From Fusarium oxysporum f. sp. lycopersici 4287 (Eukaryota > Ascomycota > Sordariomycetes > Hypocreales > Nectriaceae): a stretch of DNA of 64,000 bases. Positions 15,722-28,722 of the stretch are shown one piece after another. Numbering within the stretch: the first letter of the stretch is position 1; every line of letters begins with the position of its first letter. The stretch covers positions 911,356-975,355 of the forward strand of contig NC_030989.1 of assembly GCF_000149955.1 (NCBI RefSeq). Direction: 5' to 3'. The translations under genes were made by a program, and so were the position numbers. The notes beneath the pieces are model-generated. The model saw nothing but the letters and a program-made list of their open reading frames with translations. It did no database searches and had not been told where the DNA came from.

Positions 15722-16820
15722 TCAGGGGTAGGTGTTGGTTACAGGCATGGGCCAGTCGTCCTCAGTAATACTGGACCAGAAAACCCAAACCATGATAACA
15801 GATAACAGGGTGAAGAGCGTCTGGAAAAGGGCGCCATCGATCTTTCCACTCGTGCCGTCGCAGATATACTTGCTGATCGCGTAGTTGAAGACCTGACCGA
15901 TGGCAAAAAGAAGGGCTGCGGCGGCAAGATAAATCATAGGACGCGTCTCGCCCAGAATTCGAATTACAAGGATAGCCTCAAGAACAAGGAAGGCGACGAG
16001 GAGGATTAGAGGGACAAGTTGGTAAAGGACGTAGAGGGCGATGTTTCGGTTCCTGGGGGCCTCGTAGCTATCGTCCCAGTAGCCAGTCCACGAGAAGCCG
16101 GTGTCGAGGGCGATGTAGCCAGTTCCAATAAGCAACAGAAGAGCCGAAATGGCAATTAGGGCCATCGAGAGTGGCGTTCCATCGTCGATGATCTGATAGC
16201 CAACAACGGCGTTAAGCATTAGAATCCAACATGTGGCAATGATCATGCCGATATGGATAGCAGAGAAAGCCTGATCTTGTCAGTACACTGTGAAGCCAAA
16301 GAGAATCAGAAGAAAAGGGGAGGGGTCGCGGTCTTACAATTCTCACGGTGCTATTCAGTGGAAACTCTCCTACTGAAAAGATCTCGCATATACTGATGAT
16401 GATGTAGCCGATGAGAAACATTTGCATCTCCCTTCGACCAACGGCAGCCCGCTTCTTCTCGGATCGCAACAGGAGAAAGACGGCGGTAACAATGGCAGCT
16501 CCAGCGAGGAGGATTGATCCCAAGTTTCCAAGATGTCGCCCTCCACTCAGGGAGATACCCGTGAGCTCGCAGCCTCCCCAGTTGCCATTCTGGTCGTGGT
16601 TCTGGGACAGAAGCTATCGACGATCAGTAAGGTCCCCATTGTTTCCGACTCCACATGACGATGTATGGCGTAGGTAGGTAGGAAGGTCGGACATACATTA
16701 CAGACTGGGAGAGTCGAGTCTCTGCAAAAGTCCTGTTGTACATAAATTAGAACGTGAACTCTGTTGAACAACAGAAAATCGAGGGCGTACATGAAAATTT
16801 CCAAATTCGGTAGACCCCAT
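15722..16820 (-). CDS. CHS7: Chitin synthase export chaperone Chs7
   Basis: ER membrane chaperone needed for exit of class IV chitin synthase (Chs3 type) towards the plasma membrane. 296 aa in four exons: 16820-16791 (10 codons, MGSTEFGNFH), 16732-16697 (12 codons, DFCRDSTLPVCN), 16613-16338 and 16270-15722. The first two tiny exons are needed to build the conserved cysteine-bearing N-terminus. Seven or so hydrophobic helices follow, including GSILLAGAAIVTAVFLLL and CWILMLNAVVGYQII, with the loops SEKKRAAVGRREMQMFL and DDSYEAPRNRN. The end EDDWPMPVTNTYP is characteristic. All introns have GT-AG ends and join in frame. A GTAGGTAGGTAGG tract lies in the second intron. Confidence 0.96.
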
Positions 16821-19800
16821 CGTGATTGCGGATGCGAAGCTCCTTGATCAAAGGGTGCATCCACAAGCAACCACAATTGGGGAGAGTAGAGTAGGGTTGA
16901 GTTCGAGGTTGGAGTCGGCCGAGCAACAGGATTACAGACAAAGGAAATTCGGGAGGACGTTCAATCGTATAGGTTTCGTCGGATTTTCGTACAGATAAAT
17001 CAAAGATGAAGATGTAGAGTAGAAACAAGGAAAGAGGATTTTCTCGACCCCTGGTCAAGCGAGTGTTCGTGCGGTGGTTGACTTGACGGTGTCGTTGCTA
17101 GGACGGGGCTGCGGGTGGCTGGTGGAACGGCAAGCTGTAATTTCGCGGTGTGTCCAGCTCCTCAATCGAGAATGTAGAAATTTGCGACAAAGTCGGAGAT
17201 GCTGCAGGTAACAATTAATAATAAAGCTGTTTTCGTGAGAATAATTCTGATGCAAGATGCAACATCCAAAGCAGGTCAGATCGTGACGTTAACGGGCTGA
17301 TTGATACAGGAAGAGCTGGTTTGCATACACGCACGCGAAAAAGAGGCGGCGAGAGCCAATATAACATAACGACCCAGCAGGCCTCTAGCAGGTTTTTGGG
17401 TAGTCTCAGCGATGGAGGACACCCAGTTCCAGGGTCGCATCACATTGAAAGCCCCGTCTACGCCAGGCCAGGGCAGGCGAGCAGGGAGGGAGTCTGCAGG
17501 GTTTCCTTGGATGACAAGTTCCAATTCGTTCCGTTGGTCAAGTTCGGTAGCCTTGGCCCGTGTTCCCTAGGCTCAAAGGTACTTCTGCTGATGACTCTCT
17601 GTTTCTGTTTCTGCGTCGGCTTCTGCATGTTGTGTTGTTAAGGTGGCCCCACGCCTACGCTCACGGGCATCAAGATGCGGGCTCGCTATTCCCCGGTCAC
17701 TAAAACGCAGGTACCTACTGCTAAATGGCCGCTGAGTGGCTGTTGTAGCGGGCTTTTGAGTAAACGCTAACATGTTTGCAGTTAGTGATTGGCTCGGATC
17801 ATCAAATTGCGATGGGCCACGCTTGATGAAGCCGGGGTCAATGAGATTGCTGTTGCAGGCATGAGGCAACCTCTTCTCGTGCTCTGAGTTGATAAGTTAA
17901 GTTGAATCGAGCTTGCTCACAAAACGCACGGTCTGTTCGAGAGGGAGGGACTGAAGGGTGGAATGGCATCATTTGAAGTCAAGTATCCAAGCCTAGACGA
18001 GTCACAGGTCGAGCTGTTGTTGAGTGCAAGATTTGGTAGACAAGTTTGAAAGGGAGATTCAGATAACGAAAGGCATGTTTACTTTGTTTGTTTGTGTTAC
18101 GCATTCTCGTATCGGTGAATAGTACCCAGACTGGCATAGGGCTTTGATCTTCCAGCGTCACATCCCACCAATCGACAGCATGTCTGGAGGGTACCTCATA
18201 GAGATGTGAGAAGCACCATGCAAGTCACGATGTGGGTGGATGATAGATGTCAGTGCACATGAACTCATTTACGATACAAACCAACCACCCCTCAATTTGA
18301 TCTTAAATAACTCGATTATAGCGTCTATTTCTGGCTTGCATCGGCCGTCTTGCATCGCGGGCTTCCGCATCTCATGGTTCACATCATCATTGGTCTCTAA
18401 CTTGAGTACTGATGCCCTCAAACATGACGCTAAATGCTGTGTAAGGATATTGAAGGCGGGTCGTAGTGCAGCCGTTTCGTTTCACTCGTCCAATTGCGGC
18501 CTAAAGCAAATTACAGTCTTGGCATTGGCTTTTTGGTGGCGCTTTATGCTCAATGCTCAAATCTCAATATCAATGATCTTCTCTAACAATGAATCACTTG
18601 CATGATTCTTGTTGCGAAGCGAGACGACTCCCTTCGCCTTTACCCCATCCTCTGCTAAGTGGTCCCATCCCTCGCTCCATATGTGGAATATAGACGTTGG
18701 TCAAAGCCCTATAAAACTCATGCCCTGCTCAATATGTGCTCGATTTATTTTATTCTAGACTTGCCCTTGGCCCAATGACCCAATGACCATGTCTCCCTTG
18801 AGCTGCTAGCACGTCTCCAAACTTGGAAGCTCAAATTGCCAAGAGATTTCTGAATGCCCGCCACAGCCGGCCAAGGAACTTGTGCGAATACTGGTCTGCT
18901 TTCAATTCCATCTCATACATCGTTGCCACAGCCTGTTAGAGATCGACAACATCAGCCACGTCGTACATGTGGCCCCACATTCTATTCTTGCTTCCAGCTT
19001 CATCGATATTCATTCCAGTTTCCTGCTTGAGTAACCTTTCCACCATTTGGGCTGAATCCAGACCCCGAATCCGTGGCTTTTTACATCAGCGTGCAGCTGA
19101 GCGCTGAGTTGGTCAGCAGCTAAACTTATTTCTCCCTAGTTGATCGTCTGTGCCAGCAGACCCTGCTTTGTTTCAGAATCACGACAAAGTTGCTTCATCG
19201 ACTCTTGGAGATTTCCAACTTAATACTGTAATTGGTGCTTCAGGTTTTCAACGTCTTGTTTCAGGCCTGTTTTCAACACCGCATTGCGTAAACCGACCTA
19301 GGGGTTCAAGAAGACTACTACACCTTTCTAATTAGGAAACTATAATAACTAGTCAACGAGCTTGCTAAGCTCAACTGAATTATCCTAAACTATCCTAAAC
19401 TCGTCTAAACATTTCTGTCACTTGGGGTCCAAGTCCCTTGTTTTCATGCATCCCGTAGATACACTCCGTATGTGCTATATCCTAACCCAGAACTTACCGA
19501 TGTGATGATCCCTTGAGGACCAAGGTCATTCATGCATGTGGCGCAGCAACATCCATGCTCGTTATCTTGTGGCTGCATGTGGTACGTCTTAACCGTCCTT
19601 TTGAAGTGATGCCGTGGCTACAGGCTTAATCGGTGTTCCTGGGCTTGATACGTGTAGTGTTGACGACCAGGGGGCGAATCTTCTTATCTTCCGGAAACTA
19701 GTTCCTGTCCTCCAGGGTCCTCGACTTCGGTATTAGCAATACGTACTACCGTTAAGTGCTATGTGTAGCTGAGTTGGTACACATTCATGAGACAGTTTCT

Positions 19801-22800
19801 GTGTCCGTCAGAAATCTGAAACACTGTCCTTATCTAAGCAGCTATTAGGCATTGTATTATTCCAGTTACCATAATAACTAGACTCGTTATCAGCTTGGAT
19901 ACAATTGGGATGTTTAAGAAAATTTGTAACACTTTATACAAGAGTACAACAAGATAGGTATAGGGTATCCGACCAAAGTACACAGCTCAACTTACAGATA
20001 TGAGAAAATAAAACTTATGAAGTTAAATAGCATGTAACTACTGGCATCTACATCGGTCAGTCCTGATAAATATCTCATGTGTGCGGTGGTACTCATGGGG
20101 CTAAGATTTTTTATCTGGAATCGCGGATCATATCTGACGAGTGAATATAATCATTGCATTGGAACTACAACACACGTACAGTATTTCAACCAGTGGTATT
20201 TTCGATCAAACTGTCACACAAAATGGCCTAAATGAACTGTCGCAAGGCCCGAAAATGCCGAAAGGTTGGCTTGAAAGGTATACTAGAATGGTACGCCAGA
20301 GGGTCATGGATGTAGTTACATGAGCTATCACTACGAAAAGCCTACGAGAATCACTGTTCAAGTCCTATATGCCCCTTGTAAAACCAAAACTTGAAGCAAT
20401 TATATTTGAGCTGCTGAAGAGCGTGTAGATATATATAGACACGAGACGTTGGGTGATATCAAGTTGCGATTTTCAGCTAAACGTCTACTACCCAAGGGGG
20501 CACAAAAAAGCCGAAGGCCGAAGGCAGGGAACATAAGTATGCGTACGAAAAGGTACTTCAGGCTATCTAACCTTAGCCTTTAGCTATATCTACTATGAGG
20601 CTGGCGGTATTTCGCAGTTATAGAGCACCCCTATCAATGGAACATATGAAGACAAGAACTACCACGAGCACGCAATGAACAAATAGCAAACGAGACGAAA
20701 CACGAAGAATATCGTATAGCATCAAGTTTAATCATATAAATGAGGTCGGGGTTGCTATTTCTGTTGAATTGATTGCTTTTCAGAGGTCTAAAAACACCAC
20801 GACCCATCCGCAGGCAGCAGAGCCTGGCTGGGGCAATTGCTTCTGCGACACAAACATCAGTGGCCACCCCATTCCAACTACAAACGTCACCGACGATGAT
20901 TTATAAGAGATTGTGATCATATGTATATACCGAAGATGTTCCTGGTACGACAAGATCGTGTTATTCACATATTTCATGTCCGTTAGCCTGCCAGACTCAT
21001 ACTTGAGTGAGCCTCTGAACAGCCCGACACAAATCACACGGAAGGTTATATTGGGCATTCGGAGCTCGGGGTGGAATAAACTACATGAAATCATGATGGA
21101 GCGTTCTCAGCCTCTTCTCACAATCCATAGGTCTACCTTACTTACTTACTTACTACATTCTTGCTCTTGTTACTGATCCTACTTGTAGCTAACTAAAAGA
21201 TCTGGAATGAAGTTCACAGAAGTGAGAGTCATCACATCATATTTTATAAGTAGTTCAAGATTTCGGTTTGTCCATGAGGGCTTCCATGCACTTTTATAAT
21301 TCACAGGTTATGCTTGTTGTCCGAAGACTGTGATTTGCTCAAGACAACTGCACAATATCTCTCCCATTATGCCCATTATAATAAAGGAAGATATATCTCA
21401 TCAGCGAAGATATATGCAAGCATGTGAAGAAAGACAGGGTTAACAATGATCATATTTAATTCCTATATCTTCCCTTCGTACGCTTGACCAGAGCGAATGC
21501 ATACCTATTCATAACACGATATGCACGATTACTACGAACCTAGGTCTCATCTGACAAGAGGCTGGACCCTGACATAGAATCACGCGACTAGTGGAACAAG
21601 GGGGCCAATGTAATTCGCCAGTTTGACAGCTTGTTTTCAAAGGGTCGGTCAACATCAGATCGTCGTGTTTTAATCTTTCAACCTTGCTACATCCTAGTGT
21701 ACGATAGCCCATCATTGAACTTGGATGTATGAACTTCCTGATAAGTATTGCCCATTTAAAGCAAAGGTTCGTATTGCTTTCGAAAATCCGTGATTAGGCT
21801 ATAATATATCAAGTCAACAACTTTTGCGAAATCTGCAAAAACGAACATCTCGCATTTGACAAACTCGATTATGGATCCTGTCCCGCCCCACAAGAGTCAA
21901 TACCTGGAGATGGAGTGACGTAGTTTGGATCCACCACGAGTCAAGCGGGCCCGCCAACACCAATATCTCAAGAAGACGATAGGCGGAAGACCAAATCACT
22001 GCGAACCTGAATTTACCCTGGACTTTTAGTTGTGTGAGTGGAACTCGAAGAATATTGAGATTTCAGTCTTCCCTCTTTGCGATAGCGTATTCTATGGTGG
22101 AGGACCAAGTACTTGATAAGTACATCAGTTTTTATATGTGCCATGAAATCTGGGGGTTACTTAGTATGTGGAGAGAATATCCTCGTGAACATTGACTTCG
22201 TGGGGAAATACCAACGATTAGAACCGACCGCTTTTAATATTGGATCTTGGTTACAAACGTTGTGTGAGCTGCCTCAAAGACTCATGACAAAAGACGAGAG
22301 GGGAGCCAATGGCTCACCTGTTCACGAACACGTCTCAAGTTGCAGATGAGGATAAATCAAAGCGCATGAACTGCATGTCCTGCCAGGAGGGAATTACTGG
22401 AACCTGCATACTTCCAGCTTCCCGTCCACAGTCACACTCGAGTTCCAACTGAATGGGTAACAAGGCATGTGACTGGCTATGCTTGCACAGCCTTGGATGC
22501 GATTACGAGTCAGATCTAGCAGCGCTTCATCTGACTTGTCTCAGCTGAGGAGAGATCTTTTCAGAGTGGCATCCTTATTTTGCTCTCTATTGATTGAGAG
22601 AAACAGTGGTTTTTATCGACGAAGCTGCCTGTGAACCCCCACTATGGCTGTCTTGGCTCTATAACGCGTCCACACACCCCACACTTCACGATAGTTCGAA
22701 ATGACCTACGACGGACGGCAAGCTTGCCAGCTTGCCCCGAGCGTCTATAGTAAAAAGCGTGGAGAAGTGCCCGCTTGTGAACGTGGAGTCTCCTAGACAC

Positions 22801-24166
22801 AGTCTCATCGAGTTGACAAACTGGAAGCACGTGAAGGTACTGTATCCGTAAGACCGTTGAAATTCAGAGTTTAAGGCTGGCAGAGATGAGCCATTATTAC
22901 CCCTGAGAAAACGGTAGAAATTGAAACTGGATAGAGCGAACTGACTGATGATCATGCAATCAGGCAATATTAGAGATTGGGTAAAGTGGAATCGCTACTG
23001 TACTTGAGATAGAGTAGCGAGTATGGAGATCAGATACAGACAGCCCAGTCAGTACAGTGCAACAATTGGATGCAATGCAGTAATTAGAGATCCTCCATCT
23101 CAATCTGACAGCCCAGGCCAGGCAAACGCGACCTTGACTCCTGAAAGCCTCCCCTGAACGGCAAACTCCCGTACATACTATTTTCCAGCAGCCGTCCCCT
23201 TGCTTGCTCTCGATCGAGTTTTAGTCGTCGACTTGTCCTATCCCTCAAGTTGCTGCCCTTCCTTCATCTTGAACAGCATTTTCTTCTTCTTTATTCCCCC
23301 TTCGTTACCAACCTTCATCCTTATCATCAAATCACCTCCTTTCGCGCTGTTTTCCTCACCCTTAAGTCGATCATTCCTCCCCCCCAAACGTATCGCTTGC
23401 ACATTTTCGTGATCGCTGCCCCTGCTGCTGTCTCGCCTGACCATTATTGAGATTTGTCACTTGGTGCAGCAACTGTCCGCTTGAGGTCCTATCCTGTCTC
23501 AATCGTGGTCATCTGCCTATCGTCCACTGCACCGACCCCAGCCAGCTACAGCTTACCTCCGCGTGCTGCACTCCAGCTTTTCCCCAGCTGCGACTCCATC
23601 CTAGGCAGTTTGATCTTGTCTAGTTCGTTCTGTTTCTGAAGATCGTTCATCAATTCAGCCAAAGGGCCCATGACAGCGCTTTGCTTGCCGATTATTACCG
23701 CGCATTCCGCCCGTACCGCATCTCAACCTCACGCACACGCAATTTGTCCAAGGTCACTCCAAAGTACCTGATCCCCAAATCTACGCTGCCGAGTGACGCA
23801 GTTTGAGCTACCACCAACCAGGGGTCCCAACAAGCCCAGAAGAACAAGGCCTGATACAGCATATCTCAACTGACTAGGAACCCACCTCACACGCCCAATT
23901 GAGCCCGCGCCCCAGTCCGGTATCACTATCTTTTGCTGTGTTCACCAGTCAATCTTTTTTTTACCCATTGAATCCTGCCATAGACGCCGATAGACCCTGA
24001 TTCCGTACCGTCCACACCCCGGTCACCCGACCCCATCTTTCCCATTCCCCTCCGTCTATCGCTGGGCCGTTCAAGGTGCCGATGACCTCGTTGTCTCTCG
24101 GCCTTTCCCCTTCTCTTTCCGTACCTTTTACCTTCAATCTCTTTGCAGACGGGCGCTGCTGCTTAA
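16821..24166. other. Gene-poor region of about 7.3 kb
   Basis: No supportable gene, RNA gene or transposon was recognised on either strand. Open frames are short (at most about 120 codons) and without motifs. Roughly 19300-21500 is visibly AT-richer than the flanking gene blocks and contains small direct repeats (the 9-mer ATCCTAAAC twice near 19380, and four CTTA units at 21137-21152). From about 23200 to 24166 the plus strand turns pyrimidine-rich (runs such as TTTTCTTCTTC), which fits the promoter and long leader of the sugar transporter that follows. Confidence 0.55.
21137..21152. repeat. Short (CTTA)4 microsatellite
   Basis: Four perfect CTTA units in non-coding sequence. Confidence 0.9.
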
Positions 24167-24169
24167 CAG

Positions 24170-26597
24170 CCCCATCTTCCCAAAATTCCTCCCTCAAAGT
24201 CTTCACGTCTTCCCTCAAACATTCCTCTACGGACCCTTCGTCCTGATAATCAACAATACCAAGACCCGGATTCACAAGCGACGTCATTGCTCGCGTCCCG
24301 CAACGACCACGATCGTGACTACGACGACGATAGCGACGATAACCGCCAACACCGCTCCGACGTTGCCAAGTCTCATCGTCGCTCGTCCTATTCTGGCTCC
24401 GAATCGTCGTGGACCGACACCGGCGATATTGGCGAGCAGCTGGCCGACGAGCACGACCCTGTTCGTCTACAACTCTCTTCAGACGTTGAGGACGAACTTC
24501 TGGCCAACGTTCATCGCCGACATCCCAAGCACGGCAACCAGAAGAGGGTTCGCATCCAGGACTCACATCACCACCGTCATTCTCAGTCGCGATCTGCCCT
24601 TATCAACAAGGAGGCTATCGAGGTTCCTAACTTCAACCCCCCAGGTCCCTCTCGCGCTGAACGCGTACTCGGCGCCATCATGGCCGGACGTACAGGTTCA
24701 ATCCATGGCCTAACAGGCAAGGCCTTGATGTAAGATTATGCACTCTCGTCACTTGCAATGTCATAGACTGACCTTTACCAGCTACTTCACCAGTATCTTC
24801 GTATCACTCGGTGTTTTCCTTTTTGGATATGATCAGGGTGTCATGTCAGGTATAATCACGTAAGTTCTAATGCCTGTTGAACTCGTTTTGGGTTTGACTA
24901 ATCGATTACCAGTGGACCATACTTTATGGATTACTTTGATCACCCTTCCAAGGCATACGTTGGTACTATGGTTGCTATCTTAGAGATTGGTGCATTCATC
25001 ACTTCCCTGATGGTCGGTCGCATTGGCGACATCATCGGTCGAAGACGCACCATCTTCTACGGGTCTTGCATCTTCTTCGTCGGAGGTGCTCTCCAGACTC
25101 TGGCTACTTCCATGCCCATGATGATGGCTGGACGTTTCGTTGCCGGTTTCGGAGTTGGCATGCTCTCGACCATTGTTCCTGTTTATCAGTCTGAGATCTC
25201 GCCCCCTCACAACCGAGGAAAACTAGCATGTATTGAGTTCACAGGAAACATCGTCGGTTACTCAACATCTGTCTGGGTTGATTATGGCTGCGGCTTCATT
25301 GAGAGTGACTATTCTTGGCGCATTCCTCTTGGACTGCAATGTTTCATGGGTGCTCTGCTTGGGCTCGGCAGTCTGGTCATTGTTGAATCACCTCGGTAAG
25401 TCAATCATATTTGGTATGTGTCGAAATGGCTTGCTAATTTCACAGATGGCTTTTGGACAACGACCATGATGAAGAAGGGATGGTGGTCATTGCTAACTTG
25501 TACGGAGGTGGCGATATTCATGATCCTAAGGCTCGAGACGAGTATCGCGAGATCAAGATGAACGTCCTTCTTCAACGCCAAGAAGGCGAGCGAACATATA
25601 AGGACATGTTTCGTCGATACAAAACCCGAGTTTTTATTGCCATGTCCGCCCAAGCGCTCGCCCAGCTCAATGGCATCAACGTCATCTCCTACTACGCACC
25701 TTACGTCTTTGAGTCTGCTGGTTGGGTTGGTCATGACGCTGTCCTCATGACTGGTTTCAACAGTCTCACCTATCTTATGTCAACAATTCCTCCGTGGTAC
25801 CTAGTGGATCGTTGGGGTCGACGCAAGATTCTTCTTTCTGGTGCCACAGCCATGGCCATCTCACTATCGCTCATCTCTTACTTCCTCTTCCTCGACATCA
25901 AGTGGACTCCTCGATTGGTTGTTCTGTTCGTCATGATCTACAATGCCGCTTTTGGTTACTCATGGGGACCTATCCCCTGGCTCTATCCTCCCGAGATTCT
26001 CCCTCTTAGCATTCGATCAAAGGGTGCCAGTCTGTCGACAGCAACTAACTGGGCGGCTAACTGGCTTGTGGGTGAGATGACGCCTATCCTCCAGGAATGG
26101 ATTAAGTGGCGCATGTATCTGGTTCATGCATTCTTCTGTGTGGCCAGTGTTGTTATTGGTAAGTTCTTTTGTCATGTCTGAGCTGACACGATCGCATTGC
26201 TGACATATTATAAGTATACTTTATCTACCCAGAGACCTGTGGCGTGCGCCTGGAAGACATGGACTCGCTCTTTGGAGACGCCAGTACCGTTGCTGGTACT
26301 CCTTCGTTACACGGCACTGAAACTGGTTCTTTGATGAGGGCTGGATCTCCTGTAGGATCCTCTCGAGGGCTTATTGGACCCTCATCTGCTATTCCTGGAC
26401 TTTCCCTCGACCCCCCTGCGATCGATGATGACAGCAAGTCCCAGATGCAGACCGGCGGTGATGAACGAAGTATTGGTGGCTGGCTATCAAGAGTGGTCGG
26501 ACGAAACAGGTCCGATAGTGGCAGCAGTGCGCAAGGTCGGTATGCTCCTCTTGGCCAACAAGAAGAGGGCCGAGAAGGCCGACGTGATGACTATTGA
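24170..26597 (+). CDS. MFS sugar transporter with long hydrophilic N-terminus; start codon unresolved
   Basis: Twelve-helix major facilitator of the sugar porter family. Exons after the first are 24782-24859, 24913-25395, 25446-26158 and 26215-26597, all joining in frame; the first visible exon ends at 24729. Family motifs: GYDQGVMSGIIT in helix 1, GRIGDIIGRRRTIFYGS in loop 2-3, GFGVGMLSTIVPVYQSE, a VESPRWL motif built across an intron, QLNGINVISYYAPYVFE in helix 7, DRWGRRKILL, and PETCGVRLEDMD at the end of helix 12. A tail of about 110 residues rich in Ser and Gly follows. The N-terminal extension is at least 140 residues and charged (NDHDRDYDDDSDDN, DSHHHRHSQS). The frame is open back to a TAA at 24164 without any ATG, so the true start lies in an upstream exon or the start codon is altered. 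The listed left boundary is only where coding-like sequence becomes plausible. Substrate unknown. Confidence 0.85.
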
Positions 26598-27100
26598 TGA
26601 AGTCTTTTGGAGTTTGTCTATAAGAATAACTGCATATAGATGGCGCACAAGGCGCAGGATGCGTTACCGCCAGGATAAGATAGCGCAACGATCGCCTTGA
26701 AGGATATGGGAGTCACTTGATGGGAAAGAATCAATTAAATGTGCCAGGGTCTAAAGGAGACTTACGAAACGAAGGTGATGTGTGTGTTTTTGGATGAGGA
26801 TCGCTGCATTTCTTTGAAGATCTATGGATCGATATATTTAGACCGAATTTTCATGGAGTTAGACGGCTGATAATGGCCTGTATATCATACATAATGAGAG
26901 AAGCGGCTTGATACAGATAAAGAAGTAATCATGTTGAAGAAAGTGTTGTCGCCACTCCGGAGTAAGGTTTTGCTCTCTCACAGTTTACTGTCATGAACTC
27001 GATTTGTTCCATGATAGTTAAAGTGGGCCCATTATAACTTCTCACTCATCGTAACTGGAACACGAATGGCATACAAACTGTCTATCCAAATTCCGCAAGC
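26598..27100. other. Intergenic region
   Basis: 503 bp between two plus-strand genes, holding the transporter 3' region and the promoter of the LYR-like gene. No coding signal. Confidence 0.6.
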
Positions 27101-27541
27101 ATGGCTACCCCGACCGAGATAAGACATGCTTATCGACATCTATATCGAAATCTTCTCAAGGCAGTGCAATACGCAATTCCTGCTCGCTTCGTAGCCCGCG
27201 ATCAACTCCGGAGGGCCTTTCGCGAGCCAGGTGCCACATATGATGGACGGGGCATCAAGCGAACCATATGGTTTCTCCAGGCGGCAGCGAAAGAGAAAGG
27301 ATTGGAGCATAAGATCTTGAAGAACTTATTGCGAGTCCGGCAGATGAGATACCGGAAAAAGGATTACTCGGCTTATGATCCGTTGAAATATGCAGAGTAA
27401 GTCTGAATAAATTTTCATGAGTGAGCTAGTGCTTATGTCGCGATTAGACAGGAGATGAAGGAAGCGAATGCGACTGCGTATAATCATTATGATATGACGG
27501 TCGCTATGCTTAATAAAACTATGGGCATCTGTCTCCGTTGA
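27101..27541 (+). CDS. Small LYR-motif-like protein, probably mitochondrial
   Basis: 129 aa in two exons, 27101-27396 and 27448-27541 (donor GTAAGT, acceptor GATTAG). Close to the start it has RHAYRHLYRNLLKAVQYA, which resembles the LYR tripeptide helix of the Complex1_LYR superfamily (here L-Y-R followed by basic and aromatic residues). A later segment VARDQLRRAFREPGATYD fits the second helix with the conserved F/Arg positions. Many such small basic proteins help assemble respiratory complexes or iron-sulphur clusters in the mitochondrial matrix together with acyl carrier protein. That role is inferred from the motif, and the precise member is not recognised. The last third (KEANATAYNHYD) is specific. 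Frataxin, another iron-sulphur factor, is the next gene, which may be chance. Confidence 0.75.
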
Positions 27542-28055
27542 GATTACTTGAGGCTCCCCCAAGTTTATGCGAAGAAGAGCAATCCACTAAGCCCAGGACT
27601 CGCCTCGGAAACCTACGGTAGCTGAAGTTCTTGGAATACGGACACACAGATATCAAGTTCTCAGACAAAGAAGGAACAGAGGTACGGATGCGTATTTTGC
27701 CATCAAAGGCCTGAGGTACTATAGAAGCTCCTCTAGCGGCTCTTCATCGAGACGATGAAAGGGACATGTACATCAACTGTACTACGTACACGAGGCACAA
27801 GGAGTTGTATGGTTGATGGCAGATCTTGGACGGAATAACCGGCAATTATTTGCATACGTTCTGACATGGGCATTCCCAATTCCCCGAACAGAGAGACCTT
27901 AAATAGTACATGTACAATACATTGAACATAAATCGCAATCCTCACTAGGCTAACCGAAGCCCTCAACGCCTTCATAAATGCTTTTCCTTTGTCTGTGATG
28001 GTCTTCTCCTTCAACCATGCTTGCTGGGTCTTTTATCGGCATTCGGGAGGAAGCT
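27542..28055. other. Convergent intergenic region
   Basis: 514 bp between the LYR-like gene stop and the frataxin stop. Nothing further recognised. Confidence 0.6.
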
Positions 28056-28722
28056 CTACTCCTCGCTCGGAACGTCAATGTCAACACCAAGCTCCTCAGA
28101 GAAAACCTGGTTTAGGCTGGATCCATCACGAACGTAGATCCAGTCACCCACAGCTGTGCCCTCTTTCTCGTTCTGGCCCTCGCCAAAGAGGCACCAGTCG
28201 TAGCGCTTAGGGCCAGAGATGGGAGACGACAGCCAGATCTGCTTATTGGGGGGCTGTTTGTTGATGATGTATGTGCCCTTGTCAGGCCAACTGATGCTGA
28301 GGACTCCAGCCTGTAGATAAATGTATCAGATGGGGTTGGACGATGATCGCATCAGTTATACGTACTGAGAAGTCGACGTCGATGTCTTCTCGCTGATCCT
28401 GGAGTTCCTCAAACTTCCCGACAACATTATCGAGGTACTCGTCCGCAAGGTCATGGTACTCTTGCTCCGTAATATCGGCCACAACAGCATTCTGATGGAT
28501 CTCTTCGGCTTCGTTCAAAGGCTTGGCAGGATTCTCCGTATCAGGCATGATACCCCGTTTGATGGAAACCGTAGTCGAGAAGCATTTTTGCGAAAGGGTA
28601 GATCGGATGGAAAGGTGTGTGATTGCAGGAGCGATACGGAAGCTTGAGCGGCAGATGGGTGTTGAAGAGCGGATCGTTCGCGAAGCCAAGCGGGAAGCTT
28701 GAAATGCGATTTGTCGGGACAT
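28056..28722 (-). CDS. YFH1: Frataxin, mitochondrial
   Basis: Mitochondrial matrix protein that supports iron-sulphur cluster assembly on the Isu scaffold with Nfs1/Isd11. Two exons, 28722-28366 and 28310-28056, with a GTACGT donor and TACAG acceptor. The N-terminal 60 or so residues are rich in Arg and Ser with few acids ([19 protein letters not shown]), a typical presequence. The acidic helix [20 protein letters not shown] and then EDIDVDFS lead across the intron into [20 protein letters not shown], the frataxin beta-sheet with [14 protein letters not shown] and SGPKRYDW. The stop at 28056 follows the C-terminal acidic tail. Divergent from the AP-3 sigma gene. Confidence 0.96.

Noticed and set aside
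18240..18605. 121-codon plus-strand open frame in the gene-poor block
   Set aside because: No recognisable domain or codon bias like the neighbouring genes; could be chance.
20440..20530. TTGGGT...ACCCAA inverted pieces and CCGAAGG direct repeats
   Set aside because: Too short and imperfect for a transposon end; no transposase trace nearby.
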